A stretch of DNA of 64,000 nt from VRUE01 sp963729995 (GCA_963729995.1 CAVSPF010000003.1:496001-560000); one strand, 5' to 3'; shown: positions 16,260 to 25,212, numbered from the stretch's first letter. Made by a program: numbers and translations. The notes: a model not told the origin generated them from the sequence alone.

Positions 16260-18238
16260 GCACCCCCGAGCGTCCCCGGCGGGGCTCGCGCCTGGAGCCG
16301 CTGCTGCGGCGTGGGGTCGGGGTTCCCGGGCTCTTCGTGGCGGTGTACTCGGCCATCGGCTTCTCGATCTACTTCTCGCTCGGGGTCGTCGCCGACCGCG
16401 GCCTCGGCCTCACCCCGCTCATCTTCCTCGCCGCCGGCCTGATGTTCGCCTTGACCACGCTCAGCTATGTCGAGGGCGGCGCGATGTTTCGCGAGCGCGG
16501 CGGCTCGTCCAGCTTCGCCCGCCACGCCTTCAACGAGCTGATCGCCTTCATCGCCGGTTGGGCGATCCTGATCGATTATTTGATCGTCGCTGCGCTGGCG
16601 GCGATCTCCGTCCCCCACTACCTGGAGCCGATCTCGGTCCACCTGTCCGAAGCCGGCTGGGAGATCGGCATCGCCAGCCTCGTCATCGTCGTGGCATGCG
16701 TGCTCAACGTCTTCAACGTGACCGGGAAGGGGCGGGAGCGCATGCTCGCCCTGCTCGCCTTCGCCGACATCGCCCTGCAGCTCGCGGTGATAGTGGTCGG
16801 CGTCCTCACGGTGATGCACCCCGACCGCCTCACCGCCCAGCTCAACCTCTTCACCGACCCCAGCGTCAAGAGCATCGTCTACGCGGCGGTCGTCGCGATG
16901 CTCGCCTACGCGGGCATCGAGGCCGCCGCCGACCTCGCCCCCGACATCGACGTCGCGCCGCGCGACCTGAAACGGATCGTGTCGATCGGGGCGGTAGCGG
17001 TGCCGCTCGCCTACGCCGGCATGGCGGCGATCGCGCTGATGGCGCTGCCCGTCGTCTCGGGGCCGCACGGCCCCGAAACCGCGCTCGGCGGCAGGTTCGT
17101 CGAGAACCCGCTGCTGGGCGTCGTCTCCTCCTACCACCCCGTCTGGGTCGCGCACGTGATGCGCTGGCTCGTCGCGCTGATCGCGACGCCCGTCCTCTTC
17201 TGGGCGGCGACGACCTCGATGCTGGGCGTCTCCCGCCACATCTACACGCTGGCGATCAACCGCCAGATTCCCAGCTGGCTCGGCAAGCTGGGCAGTCGCC
17301 ACGCGACGCCGCACGTGGCGATCGCGATCTCCGGCGTGGTCGCGATCGGCCTGGTCGCCCCGACCGACGTGAAGCTGCTGGCGAGCATCTACGCCTTCGG
17401 CGCGACGCTGGCGATCACCATCGCCCAGCTCTCGATCCTGCGGCTCCGCATCACCGAACCGGACCGCCCACGGCCGTTCCGGGTGCCCTGGAACGTCTCC
17501 TGGCGCGGCGCCCGCCTCCCGATCCCGGCGATCCTCGCCGCGATCCTCAGCGGTCTCGCGTTCCTCAGCGTGCTGGCATTCCACGAAAAGGCGCGCCTGG
17601 TCGGCGGCGCCTGGATGGCCTTCGGCCTCGTCTCCTACGTCGTCTACCGCAAGCTCATCGAGGGGACGTCGCTGACCCGCCGCGTCTCGGTCACCGAGAA
17701 GGCGCTCACCAAGCAGGTCCCGGAGGTCGCCTTCTGCAACATCCTCGTGCCGGTGTTCGGGACCGAGCTCGACGACGATATCGTCGCCACCGCCGGGCGG
17801 CTTGCCGCAGCCGAGCAGGAGCAGGGGGACGGCCACTTCGACGGCGCTCGCCTGACGGTCGTCTACGTCGTCGAGGTGCGGCTGGCGGTGCCGTTGGACG
17901 TGGAGCTGCCGCCTGAGCGCGAGAGCGAGGCGCGTCACGCGCTGGAGCGCGCCAGGCAGGTTGGCGAGGAGTACGAGGACGTGGCGGTCAGCACCGAGGT
18001 GATCCGCGCTCGAGACGTTGGCGCCGGGATCGTCGAGGCGGCGCGGCGCAGCGGCGCCGAGGCGATCGTGATCGGCGGCGAGCCGCCGACGAAGATCCGG
18101 GGCGGGGCGACGCTGGGCGGGATCGGCGCCGCCAAGCCGGCCGAGATCGGCGCCGCCACCGAGTACGTGCTCAAGAAGGCGCCCTGCCGGGTGCTGCTGA
18201 CGGCTCCCCCCGAGACCCCGCCCGAGCCGGCCATCTAG
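16256..18238 (+). CDS. APC-superfamily amino acid permease with C-terminal universal stress domain
   Basis: 660 residues. Residues about 20-450 contain some 12 hydrophobic segments typical of amino acid-polyamine-organocation permeases: GFSIYFSLGVV, GGAMFRERGGSSSFARHAFNE, and YAGIEAAADLAPDIDVAPRDL. From about residue 495 a soluble UspA-like domain follows (FCNILVPVFGTELDDDIV, ARRSGAEAIVIGG, and VLKKAPCRVLLTAP), which probably binds nucleotide and gates transport. This fusion layout is known in the family. The transported amino acid is not clear. Followed by two TrkA-type genes, suggesting an ion/solute homeostasis cluster. Confidence 0.85.
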   Translation: MSTPERPRRGSRLEPLLRRGVGVPGLFVAVYSAIGFSIYFSLGVVADRGLGLTPLIFLAAGLMFALTTLSYVEGGAMFRERGGSSSFARHAFNELIAFIAGWAILIDYLIVAALAAISVPHYLEPISVHLSEAGWEIGIASLVIVVACVLNVFNVTGKGRERMLALLAFADIALQLAVIVVGVLTVMHPDRLTAQLNLFTDPSVKSIVYAAVVAMLAYAGIEAAADLAPDIDVAPRDLKRIVSIGAVAVPLAYAGMAAIALMALPVVSGPHGPETALGGRFVENPLLGVVSSYHPVWVAHVMRWLVALIATPVLFWAATTSMLGVSRHIYTLAINRQIPSWLGKLGSRHATPHVAIAISGVVAIGLVAPTDVKLLASIYAFGATLAITIAQLSILRLRITEPDRPRPFRVPWNVSWRGARLPIPAILAAILSGLAFLSVLAFHEKARLVGGAWMAFGLVSYVVYRKLIEGTSLTRRVSVTEKALTKQVPEVAFCNILVPVFGTELDDDIVATAGRLAAAEQEQGDGHFDGARLTVVYVVEVRLAVPLDVELPPERESEARHALERARQVGEEYEDVAVSTEVIRARDVGAGIVEAARRSGAEAIVIGGEPPTKIRGGATLGGIGAAKPAEIGAATEYVLKKAPCRVLLTAPPETPPEPAI

Positions 18239-18259
18239 ACTCCAACCGGTGGTGATGAC

Positions 18260-18727
18260 GTGTTCATCCTGATCGTCGGCTGCGGCCGCGTCGGCTCCTC
18301 CGTGGCCCGGTCGATGCTGCGCGAGGGCCACCAGGTCTCCTGTCTCGACGAGGACCCCGAGTCCCACGCACGGCTCGAGGTCGGCCTCGAGAAGGGGTGG
18401 GAGGACCTGGGCGGCCAGTTCACGGTCGGCACCGGCCTGGAGACCGATGCGCTGGAGGCGGCCGGCGTCGAAGAGGCGGATGCATTCATCGCGTCCACCG
18501 ACGGCGACAACACCAACATCGTGATCGCACAGATCGCGCAGCGTCGCTACCAGGTGCCAACGGTGATCGCCCGCATCCTCGATCCACTGCGGGCCGAGTG
18601 GTACCAGCGTCAGGGACTGCATACGATCTGCCCGACCAGGGTCGCAATCGACATGCTGGAGAGTGCTGTTCGCGAGGGTGGCCCACGGGGCAGCGAGCGG
18701 CCGGACGGTTCGGTCGAAGCCGCGTAA
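18260..18727 (+). CDS. TrkA-N (RCK) domain protein, potassium uptake regulator
   Basis: 155 residues from a GTG start. A single RCK N-domain with the NAD-binding motif VGCGRVGSSVARSML, the acidic strand end CLDEDPE, and DAFIASTDGDNTNIVIAQIA. It lacks the C-terminal TrkA_C domain, so it likely pairs with the second RCK protein 24 bases downstream. Such subunits gate Trk/Ktr potassium transporters in response to NAD(H) or nucleotides. No membrane Trk subunit lies here except possibly the permease upstream. Confidence 0.88.
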   Translation: MFILIVGCGRVGSSVARSMLREGHQVSCLDEDPESHARLEVGLEKGWEDLGGQFTVGTGLETDALEAAGVEEADAFIASTDGDNTNIVIAQIAQRRYQVPTVIARILDPLRAEWYQRQGLHTICPTRVAIDMLESAVREGGPRGSERPDGSVEAA

Positions 18728-18750
18728 CGCAGACGAAGGACCGAGGAAGC

Positions 18751-19428
18751 GTGTACATCATCATCGTCGGAGCGGGGAAGGTCGGTTGGAACCTGGCCCG
18801 CGAGCTGCTCGAAAAGAAGCACGAGGTGACGCTGATCGAGCGCGATCGGCGCCGCTACCTCACGGTCGAGCAGGAGCTCGAGCACAACGTCTCCTACGGC
18901 GATGCCTCCGAGCTGTGGGTGCTGGAGCGGGCGGGGGTCCAGCGCGCCGACATGGTGATCGCGGTGACCGGCGACGACGAGGACAACATGCTGATCTGCC
19001 AGGTGGCGCGGGAGAAGTACGACGTGGAGCGGATCATTGCCCGTGTCAACAACCCGCGCAACCGTCAGCACTTCGACCTTCTGGGGGTCAAGCCGGTTGT
19101 TTCCGCGACCGACCTGATCCTGCGCCTGCTCGAGCACGAGGTGCCCGAGTACGGGCTCGTCCACCTGCTCGACCTACAGGAGGAGCAGCTCGAGATCATC
19201 GAGATGCTGCTCGGCGGCGACTCGCCCGTGACGGGGCGACGGGTCAGCGATCTCTCGATGCCTGCGGGCAGCCTGCTGATTTCGGTCCTTCGCGACGGCA
19301 AGGGATTCGTGCCCGGTCCCGACACGGTGCTGGAGGCCGGCGACGAGGTGCTGGCGGTGCTCGACCCCGGTTGCGAGGAAGACCTGAAAACGCTCTTCGG
19401 CCCGGCCGGAGGCAACGGGGCGGGCTGA
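18751..19428 (+). CDS. trkA: TrkA family potassium uptake protein (RCK_N plus TrkA_C)
   Basis: 225 residues from GTG 18751. N-terminal Rossmann motif IIIVGAGKVGWNLAREL with LIERDRRR, then VIAVTGDDEDNMLICQVA. The C-terminal part (about residues 150-220: GGDSPVTGRRVSDL, VPGPDTVLEAGDEVLAVL) is a TrkA_C ligand-binding domain. It likely assembles with the preceding RCK protein into a gating ring. The stop overlaps the following reductase start by one base. Confidence 0.9.
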   Translation: MYIIIVGAGKVGWNLARELLEKKHEVTLIERDRRRYLTVEQELEHNVSYGDASELWVLERAGVQRADMVIAVTGDDEDNMLICQVAREKYDVERIIARVNNPRNRQHFDLLGVKPVVSATDLILRLLEHEVPEYGLVHLLDLQEEQLEIIEMLLGGDSPVTGRRVSDLSMPAGSLLISVLRDGKGFVPGPDTVLEAGDEVLAVLDPGCEEDLKTLFGPAGGNGAG

Positions 19429-20660
19429 TGCCCAGCCGGAAGGTCGACTTCCTCTTGATCGGCGGCGGCATGGCCTCCGCCCACTGTGCGGCCGAGCTGC
19501 GCCGCCGCGGGGCGGAGGGGTCGATCCTGCTTGCCGGCCGCGAGCCTGAACCGCCCTACGAACGACCGCCCCTCTCCAAGGAGTACCTGCGGGGCGAGGC
19601 GGCTCGCGAGGACGCCTTCGTCAACCCGGTTGGCTGGTACGAGGAGAACGAGGTGGAGCTGCTGACCGGCGTCAGCGTGATGTCGCTGGACCCGGCGGCG
19701 CGGAGCGCGAAGCTGCAGGGCGGGGAGGAGATCTCCTTCGACAGGGCACTGCTCGCCACCGGGGCAATGGTCAACATCCTGCGGGTCGAGGGCGCCGAGA
19801 ACGAGGGAATCCACTACCTGCGTGCCTTCGGCAACTCCGACGCAATCCGCGCCGACGCCGAGGCGGCCGAGCACGTGGTGTTGATCGGCGGCAGCTACAT
19901 CGGCACCGAGGTTGCCGCGTCGCTCACCGCGAAGGGTGTCAAGTGCTCCATCTTGATGATGGAGGACGTGGCGCTTTCGCGGACCTTTGGCGCCGACGCC
20001 GGGCGCTGGTTCCAGGAGAAGCTCGAAGCGAACGGCGTCGCCGTTCACGGCGGGCAGGAGCTGGAGGCCTTCGAGGGGGACGGCCGTGTCGGGGCCGTGG
20101 TGACCAAGAGCGGCTTGGCGATCGAGTGCGATGCGGTGGTCGTCGGGGCCGGCGTGCGCCCCGACGCAATGCTTGCCGAGCGCGCCAAGCTCGAGGTCGA
20201 CAACGGCATCGTCTGCAATTCGAAGTTGCAGACCTCGGCGGCCGGCATCTACGCCGCCGGCGACTGTTGCTCCTACGAGAGCGTCATCCACGGCCGCCGC
20301 CTGCGGGTCGAGCACTGGGACGTGGCGATGCAGCACGGCATGCACGCCGCCGGCAACATGCTTGGCGACGATCTCGACTACGAAGTCGTCCCCTACTTCT
20401 TCAGCGATCTTGCCGACTGGGCGGGCCTCGAGTACGTGGGGCCGGCCTACGACTGGGACGAGGAGATCTGGCGAGGCGACCGTGACGCGGGCGAGTTCTC
20501 CGTCTGGTACCTGAAGGACGGCAGGGTGGCTGGCGCCCTCAGCGTCGATCGCTCGGAAGACCTGGCCGAGGCCCGGCGCCTGCTGGCGGAGGGTGTCGAC
20601 GTTTCCGCCGCGCGGGACCGGATCGTCGATCCCGGCAGCGATCTCGCCGAGATCGAGTAG
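19428..20660 (+). CDS. FAD-dependent pyridine nucleotide-disulfide oxidoreductase (ferredoxin reductase/AIF-like)
   Basis: 410 residues. FAD-binding GGGMASAHCAAELRRRG at residues 11-27, the PYERPPLSKEYLRG motif typical of ferredoxin/rubredoxin reductases, an NAD(P)-binding motif GGSYIGTEVAASLTAKG in the middle, and FAD-closing YAAGDC. The C-terminal region (YFFSDLADWAGLEYVG) matches the AIF/BphA4 dimer domain. It would pass electrons from NAD(P)H to a ferredoxin or cytochrome P450 partner, which is not present nearby. ATG 19428 is directly coupled to trkA. Confidence 0.88.
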   Translation: MPSRKVDFLLIGGGMASAHCAAELRRRGAEGSILLAGREPEPPYERPPLSKEYLRGEAAREDAFVNPVGWYEENEVELLTGVSVMSLDPAARSAKLQGGEEISFDRALLATGAMVNILRVEGAENEGIHYLRAFGNSDAIRADAEAAEHVVLIGGSYIGTEVAASLTAKGVKCSILMMEDVALSRTFGADAGRWFQEKLEANGVAVHGGQELEAFEGDGRVGAVVTKSGLAIECDAVVVGAGVRPDAMLAERAKLEVDNGIVCNSKLQTSAAGIYAAGDCCSYESVIHGRRLRVEHWDVAMQHGMHAAGNMLGDDLDYEVVPYFFSDLADWAGLEYVGPAYDWDEEIWRGDRDAGEFSVWYLKDGRVAGALSVDRSEDLAEARRLLAEGVDVSAARDRIVDPGSDLAEIE

Positions 20661-20770
20661 CGGCACCCACCGGCCGGCGGGCCGAAAACGGGCTGCAGGT
20701 CCCGAAATCGGCCCATCGGCGGCAGCGCTCTCCCTGACAGGCAGCGACTGTATCCTCCGATTCCCTCCCT

Positions 20771-20840
20771 TGCGGCCTGGTGTAATGGCAGCACGCCTCG
20801 CTCTGGACGAGGTAGTCGGGGTTCGAGTCCCTGGGCCGCA
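20771..20840 (+). tRNA. tRNA-Gln (CTG anticodon)
   Basis: Seven-base acceptor stem TGCGGCC/GGCCGCA closes the 70-base gene. The anticodon stem CCTCG/CGAGG encloses loop CTCTGGA, anticodon CTG. T stem CGGGG/CCCTG with loop TTCGAGT. CCA is not encoded. Its 3' end doubles as the attachment site of the element downstream. Confidence 0.93.
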
Positions 20841-20845
20841 GCTTC
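20822..20845. repeat. attL: 24-bp direct repeat at tRNA-Gln 3' end
   Basis: The T loop through the 3' end of tRNA-Gln plus GCTTC is repeated perfectly at 29133-29156. The pair brackets a set of foreign genes ending in a tyrosine integrase, so these are the attachment sites. Confidence 0.88.
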
Positions 20846-20890
20846 AGATTTTGGCTTAGCAGAGCCAAGATAACCGCAGATACAGGTCCT

Positions 20891-20911
20891 GTGCGCCAGC
20901 CCGTGCGCCAG
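20891..20911. repeat. Tandem GTGCGCCAG, candidate integrase arm sites (left)
   Basis: GTGCGCCAG occurs at 20891-20899 and 20903-20911. The same 9-mer is again paired at 28996-29015 near the other end. Paired short repeats at both ends are typical arm-type sites for tyrosine integrases. Confidence 0.5.
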
Positions 20912-21033
20912 CCCGACTGGCCCGAGGCACACCCGCTGCGGCTCGTAAGGGCTATTCGCGGTCACGCCCGGAGGCAAAAAATCTCGCTCGGAGACCTAGA
21001 GGAGACCAGGCCGCATGGTGTACGCCTTCCTTA

Positions 21034-21333
21034 ATGCAGCAACCTGTGACCCTTTCTCGCCCGCCGCGTTTACCGCTTGCGGTCCGTCGCTTCGAAGCGG
21101 GGCTCAGCCAGGCTGAGCTGGCCAAGCTCGCAGGCGGCGGCCTTGCTCGCGAGACGATTTCCCGCGCGGAGACTGGCCGCGTTATTAAGCCCCGTGCTCG
21201 CACCCAGCGCGCATTGGCCGACGCCCTCGCCGTCCCCATTGCGGTCCTATTCCCCAATAGCGACAACGGCGCCTCCGAGGGCGCCGCCGTCAAAGCGCCG
21301 GCCGCTGGAGGCCGACATGGGAAAGCCTACTAG
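21034..21333 (+). CDS. Xre-type helix-turn-helix regulator
   Basis: 99 residues. The HTH lies around residues 18-60 (RRFEAGLSQAELAKLAGGGLARETISRAETGR, cut here into parts: LSQAELAKLA is helix 2 and RETISRAETG helix 3), followed by TQRALADALAVPIAVLF. The first gene inside the attL end, so it probably controls the replication operon starting 70 bases downstream. The C-terminal tail is low complexity. Confidence 0.8.
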   Translation: MQQPVTLSRPPRLPLAVRRFEAGLSQAELAKLAGGGLARETISRAETGRVIKPRARTQRALADALAVPIAVLFPNSDNGASEGAAVKAPAAGGRHGKAY

Positions 21334-21405
21334 AGCCCCGAGCGGCGCCAAGCCGCCGACGGTCCGGATCAGGCGCCGGCTCTGCTGGGCTCGGGGAGTG
21401 GGCCG

Positions 21406-23652
21406 ATGAGTGCGGCGATCGACAACGTGCTCGGGCGGCTCGACGCGAAGGCGACCGGCCGCGATTCGTGGCTCGCCCGCTGCCCGGCCCATGAGGATCG
21501 GAACCCCTCGCTCTCAGTCGGGGTCGGTGACGACGGCCGCGTGCTGCTGAACTGCCACGCGGGCTGCTCAACCGGGGAGATCGTCGTCGCTCTCGGGCTC
21601 GGGCTGGCCGATCTGTTTGCTGGCCGATCGAACGGTTCCGAACCGGGCACTGGGAAGCCAAAAAAGCGCAGCAGTACCAAGCGCCCACCTGATTCGCTGC
21701 CCACCGAGGTCGAGGTCGCCGAATGGCAGCAAGCTCTTCTGAGCAATGAGGGCGCGCTGGAGAAGGCTCGAAGCCTCAAGGGTTGGAATCGAGCTGCACT
21801 GGAGAAGCTGGGCGTCGGTGCTCACGATGGTCACGTTCGCTTCCCGATCCGCGACGCGGGTGGTCAGCTCGTCAACGTCATCAAGTACACGCCCGCCCCC
21901 AAGGACGGAGAGGCCAAATCCATCGCGCTACGAGGGCGACCCCGCGGGCTGTTCCCGGCGCCGGAGAGCGTGGATGCCTCCGAGGTCTGGCTGACGGAGG
22001 GAGAGCCCGACGCCGTGAGTGCTGCGACGCTCGGCATCCCAGCCGTAGGGGTTCCGGGCGCAAACGGCTGGCGTCCCGAGTACGCCGCCCGGTTCGAGGG
22101 GAAGCGGGTGGCGATCTGCTTCGACTGTGACGAGCCGGGCCGCAAGCTGGCCGAGCGCGTCAGCGCTGACCTGACGGCAGCCGAAGTTGCGCACCGCGTC
22201 CTAGACCTCGACCCTAGCCGAACAGACGGCTTCGACCTCACCGACCATCTCTGCGCCGCAGGGACAGTCGGAGAGGCCCGCGATGCGCTCCTGGAGCTCG
22301 CGGGCGAGGCACCCGCACAGCGGCCCGAGTCGTCACCCGACACCGCCGGCCTGCTCGACGCGATTGCGGCCACTATTCGTAAGTACGTCGTACTCTCCGA
22401 CGAGCAAGCGGTGGCCGTAAGTCTCTGGGTGTTGCACGCACACACGATCGGTGCGGCCGATTCGACCCCATATCTGAACTTCGCGAGCGCCGAGAAAAGG
22501 AGCGGCAAGACAAGAGCGATCGAGGTGCTTCGAGAGCTTGTCCCGCGCCCCATCTCGACGGCCAACGCATCGCCAGCCGCGCTCTTCCGGGCGCTGGATT
22601 CCGACGACGGACCGGCAACGCTTTTCTTCGACGAGTGTGACACCATTTTTTGCCGCAACGCGCCGCAGAGCGCCGAAGATTTGCGCGGCATTCTCGACGA
22701 GGGCTATCGGCGCGGCGGCGGAGCGCTGCGCTGCGTCGGCGAAGGCAGCAACCAACGGCCAACGGTGTTTCCCACTTTCGGCGCGAAGGTGCTCGCCGGG
22801 CTCGGCGATCTTCCCGACACGCTGGCCGACCGCACGCTGCCGATTCGGTTGCGTCGGCGCCGACCGGACGAGAAGGTCGCGCGCGGCCGGTTGCGCCATA
22901 TCAGCGCCGACTGCGAACCGCTGAAGGCGGATACCGAACGCTGGGCGGAAGCGCACCTCGACGAGCTGAGGAACGCGGAGCCCGAGCTGCCAGCGGCCCT
23001 CTCCGACCGCGAGCAGGACTGCATCGACTCGCTGGCCGCAATTGCCGACCTGGCCGGCGCAGGGTGGCCAGAGAAAGCGCGCGCCGCATTCGTGGCGCTT
23101 TACGGTGGCCGGGAGGCGGACGAGGATTCGTGGGGTGTCCAGTTGCTTGCGGCCGTGCGGACCGCTTTCGATGGCGACGAGCAACTTCCGACGACGGAGC
23201 TGATCGAACGCTTGCACGCCGACGAGCTGGCGCCGTGGCGGACGTGGGGGAAGGGCGACGCCGGGCTGACTCCGCGCGGGCTGGCGGGGTTGCTGAGGCC
23301 CTACCGAGTGCGTTCGGGCGACATCCATGTCGAGGAATCCGGGGGGCGGAAAACGCTTAAGGGCTACGCTGCCGAGGACTTCGCCGACGCATGGGGTCGC
23401 TACCTCACTCGCCCCGATCCGCCTCCCAAACGCGCCAAACGCGCCAATGGCTCTACAGAGCCAAAAACTGAGGGTTTCTATCCGCGCCAAGACCCCGAGC
23501 TGGCGCGGATAGAAAATGGCCGCAAACCGCATGGGAAAGCCGATGGCGCGGATGGCGCGGATGGGGAGCACAACGGGGGACCCGAGGCGGCCACGGCGCC
23601 CCAGGAAGCCGAAGCGAAGCGCATCGCGGCGAAGATGGGGGTGGCGCTGTGA
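21406..23652 (+). CDS. Primase-helicase (CHC2 zinc finger, TOPRIM, DUF3631)
   Basis: 748 residues. N-terminal DNA-primase zinc finger: C..H near CPAHEDRNPSL and C..C near NCHAGCSTGE (residues 25-65). TOPRIM domain around 195-250: acidic Glu in LTEGEPDAVSA and DxD in ICFDCDEPG. From about residue 315 an AAA-like DUF3631 helicase part with Walker A-like SAEKRSGKT, Walker B TLFFDECD, and the late motif SLAAIADLAGAGWPEKAR. It would start autonomous replication of the element. The C-terminal linker (about 660-748) is Lys/Arg/Gly-rich and its DNA contains repeats and a hairpin that may be an origin. A decayed TOPRIM copy lies at 27227-27435. Confidence 0.88.
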   Translation: MSAAIDNVLGRLDAKATGRDSWLARCPAHEDRNPSLSVGVGDDGRVLLNCHAGCSTGEIVVALGLGLADLFAGRSNGSEPGTGKPKKRSSTKRPPDSLPTEVEVAEWQQALLSNEGALEKARSLKGWNRAALEKLGVGAHDGHVRFPIRDAGGQLVNVIKYTPAPKDGEAKSIALRGRPRGLFPAPESVDASEVWLTEGEPDAVSAATLGIPAVGVPGANGWRPEYAARFEGKRVAICFDCDEPGRKLAERVSADLTAAEVAHRVLDLDPSRTDGFDLTDHLCAAGTVGEARDALLELAGEAPAQRPESSPDTAGLLDAIAATIRKYVVLSDEQAVAVSLWVLHAHTIGAADSTPYLNFASAEKRSGKTRAIEVLRELVPRPISTANASPAALFRALDSDDGPATLFFDECDTIFCRNAPQSAEDLRGILDEGYRRGGGALRCVGEGSNQRPTVFPTFGAKVLAGLGDLPDTLADRTLPIRLRRRRPDEKVARGRLRHISADCEPLKADTERWAEAHLDELRNAEPELPAALSDREQDCIDSLAAIADLAGAGWPEKARAAFVALYGGREADEDSWGVQLLAAVRTAFDGDEQLPTTELIERLHADELAPWRTWGKGDAGLTPRGLAGLLRPYRVRSGDIHVEESGGRKTLKGYAAEDFADAWGRYLTRPDPPPKRAKRANGSTEPKTEGFYPRQDPELARIENGRKPHGKADGADGADGEHNGGPEAATAPQEAEAKRIAAKMGVAL
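23428..23566. repeat. Short repeats and 15-bp palindrome, candidate replication origin
   Basis: Within the 3' end of the primase gene: two copies of ACGCGCCAA (23428-23447), a perfect 15-bp inverted repeat TTTCTATCCGCGCCA at 23475-23489 matched at 23501-23515 with an 11-base spacer, and tandem GATGGCGCG (23542-23560). Iteron-like repeats next to a primase gene fit an origin. This is inference. Confidence 0.35.
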
Positions 23653-23689
23653 CGCACACCCGCGGCCGAGGCCATGTAGGAGGCCCGCA

Positions 23690-24097
23690 ATGGTGAACGG
23701 CACGCTGAGCGTGAGCCTCGGACCCGAGGCGGTCGAGGCAGTTGCCCGGCGCCTGGCCGAGCTGCTGGGCGAGTCGAGGGCGCCGTCCGAGCCGCTGCTG
23801 ACTCGGCAGCTCGCGGTGGGTGTTGCCGAGGCAGCCGGGCTGCTCTCGATAAGCCCCGACCACTTCCGCCGGCACGTCCTTCCGGATCTGCACGTCATCC
23901 GCTCCGGACGGCTACGGCTGATCGCCGTGACCGAGTTGGAACGCTGGCTTGCCGATTCGGCGTCGCGAGTGCTCGCTGACGAGCTGCGGACTGGCGCACC
24001 ACTGGCGCATGACCCCGCAATGCCGCATTCCAGAGCGGTTTTAAGCAGCGCCCAAGGTAGGAGACCCCGCGCAACTGACCGAGCCAAGGCTGCCTGA
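23690..24097 (+). CDS. Helix-turn-helix excisionase-like protein
   Basis: 135 residues from ATG 23690. An AlpA/Xis-type winged helix is visible around residues 38-85: AVGVAEAAGLLSISPDHFRR, then VLPDLHVIRSGRLRLIAVTE and LERWLADSA. Such proteins bend DNA at attachment sites and favour excision, or regulate. It lies 37 bases after the primase stop and is likely in the same transcript. Its 3' end carries two reversed copies of the GTGCGCCAG-like arm motif (23991-24010). Confidence 0.75.
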   Translation: MVNGTLSVSLGPEAVEAVARRLAELLGESRAPSEPLLTRQLAVGVAEAAGLLSISPDHFRRHVLPDLHVIRSGRLRLIAVTELERWLADSASRVLADELRTGAPLAHDPAMPHSRAVLSSAQGRRPRATDRAKAA

Positions 24098-24308
24098 TGG
24101 TGCTCCCTGGCGGGCTTGAACGCGCGGCTCGAACCGATTTCGCGCTGGCGCGTGCGTGCGCGTGACTGCTCCACGCAAAATGGAGCCCCCGAAACCCCCA
24201 GGTCTGACCCATCCGTGAGTAGTACGAGAGGCGGCCGCGACTCAGGGAGTGAAGCCAGCTTCGCCCGAGCAGGTTGACACCGGAGCGCTTGTCGGAGACT
24301 GTGCAGCG

Positions 24309-24695
24309 ATGCGAGGTGCCGCAGTATTGCTGGTGAGTGGAGCAGCCATCGTTCTCGCCGCAGCCAATTCCCTTGCCGCCAACGGTCCCACGATCGACGG
24401 GAAGCCGTGTCCCACGGCTTCACAGCTGAGTCGCATTGCTCGCCTTCGGGAAGCGGTGCCGGCGGTCAAGCGCATTGTGCACCTGGCTGGTCGGCGCGGA
24501 GTCGTGCGCAAACTGACTCGCGGCAATCAATCCGAATACGCGCCCTCTGCACGGCGCGTCTGCGGCGCCGCGGTGGTCAAGCTGTCGGTCTACGTCGACG
24601 TGCATCCACACGGTCAGGTCTGCTCGGCCTGCGACGTGCACGCATTCGTTGTGCGCTACCGCGCGGGTCGCTACCGGGTGTGGGAGGCCTACTGA
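24309..24695 (+). CDS. Small secreted protein, unknown
   Basis: 128 residues from ATG 24309, with a signal peptide MRGAAVLLVSGAAIVLAAAN and cleavage near SLAANG. The mature part has four Cys (KPCPT, RVCGA, and the CSAC pair in GQVCSACDVHA) and ends in a basic beta-like segment (VVRYRAGRYRVWEAY). The open frame extends upstream by 20 residues but that part lacks signal-peptide character. No family recognised. An exported protein inside a mobile element could act on the host envelope. Confidence 0.55.
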   Translation: MRGAAVLLVSGAAIVLAAANSLAANGPTIDGKPCPTASQLSRIARLREAVPAVKRIVHLAGRRGVVRKLTRGNQSEYAPSARRVCGAAVVKLSVYVDVHPHGQVCSACDVHAFVVRYRAGRYRVWEAY

Positions 24696-24773
24696 GAGAT
24701 CGGTAGTGCCTTGATCTTGCGCTGACCCGCTGCGCGCCTTCGCGACCGTCGCCGGGCCAAAGGGGCGCCGGAC

Positions 24774-24983
24774 CTAGACCCCGCGCAGCAGCTCGCAGGC
24801 TTCGATGTCGAGACCGCGCGCGATTTTCGCGATGGTCGAGACGCGCATGTCCCGCACGCCGCGCTCGGCACGTCCCAGCTCGACTGGATGCAGGCCGCTT
24901 CGATGCGCGAGCGCTTCCTGCGTGAGACCGAGCCTACGCCGGTTCTCCTTGATGTTCGCACCGACGCGTAGCTTGGGCTCCAC
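24774..24983 (-). CDS. Xre-type helix-turn-helix regulator
   Basis: 69 residues, almost entirely an HTH_3 domain: NIKENRRRLGLTQEALAHRS, then LHPVELGRAERGVRD and ISTIAKIARGLD-like VSTIAKIARGLDIEA. It is the only reverse-strand gene of the element and sits between the forward operons, the usual place of a phage-type repressor. Its start region faces the promoter area of the 25069 gene. Confidence 0.85.
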   Translation of the reverse strand: MEPKLRVGANIKENRRRLGLTQEALAHRSGLHPVELGRAERGVRDMRVSTIAKIARGLDIEACELLRGV

Positions 24984-25068
24984 GGAGGGGATGCTCTAGC
25001 TCCAAGCCAAAAGCGTCCAGAACCGATAGCGTTATATCCTGCGTTCCCTCCCAACCGAAGGAGCCACG

Positions 25069-25212
25069 ATGGGCCTGATCCGCAAGGCGCTGTTCATCAC
25101 GACGCCGGGGCTGGTGTCCCCCTACAGCAAGAAGCAGTGGGCGGCCAAAAAGACCAACAAGCTGCTCAAGGAGCAGAACAAGCTCCTGCGGGAACAGGCC
25201 AAACGGCGCTGA
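25069..25212 (+). CDS. 47-residue basic microprotein
   Basis: MGLIRKALFITTPGLVSPYS then KKQWAAKKTNKLLKEQNKLLREQAKRR. AAGGAG stands about eight bases before ATG 25069, a strong ribosome site. The N-terminus is short and hydrophobic and the C-terminal 27 residues form a Lys/Gln/Glu amphipathic helix. The same pattern (LIRK.L...TPG.V...S.KE) is seen in small proteins found beside phage genes, from memory. Function unknown. It is followed 37 bases later by the lipoprotein gene. Confidence 0.6.
   Translation: MGLIRKALFITTPGLVSPYSKKQWAAKKTNKLLKEQNKLLREQAKRR

Noticed and set aside
16085..18622. 845-codon reverse frame across the permease
   Set aside because: Low-complexity shadow of the permease and TrkA genes, no start or family.
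20889..20912. CRISPR-like short repeats near tRNA-Gln
   Set aside because: Only two 9-base copies, no spacers of constant length. Better explained as integrase arm sites. No CRISPR array or cas gene was found anywhere in the window.
22333..24423. 696-codon reverse frame across the primase and excisionase-like genes
   Set aside because: No domain; forward frames show clear zinc-finger, TOPRIM and helicase motifs.
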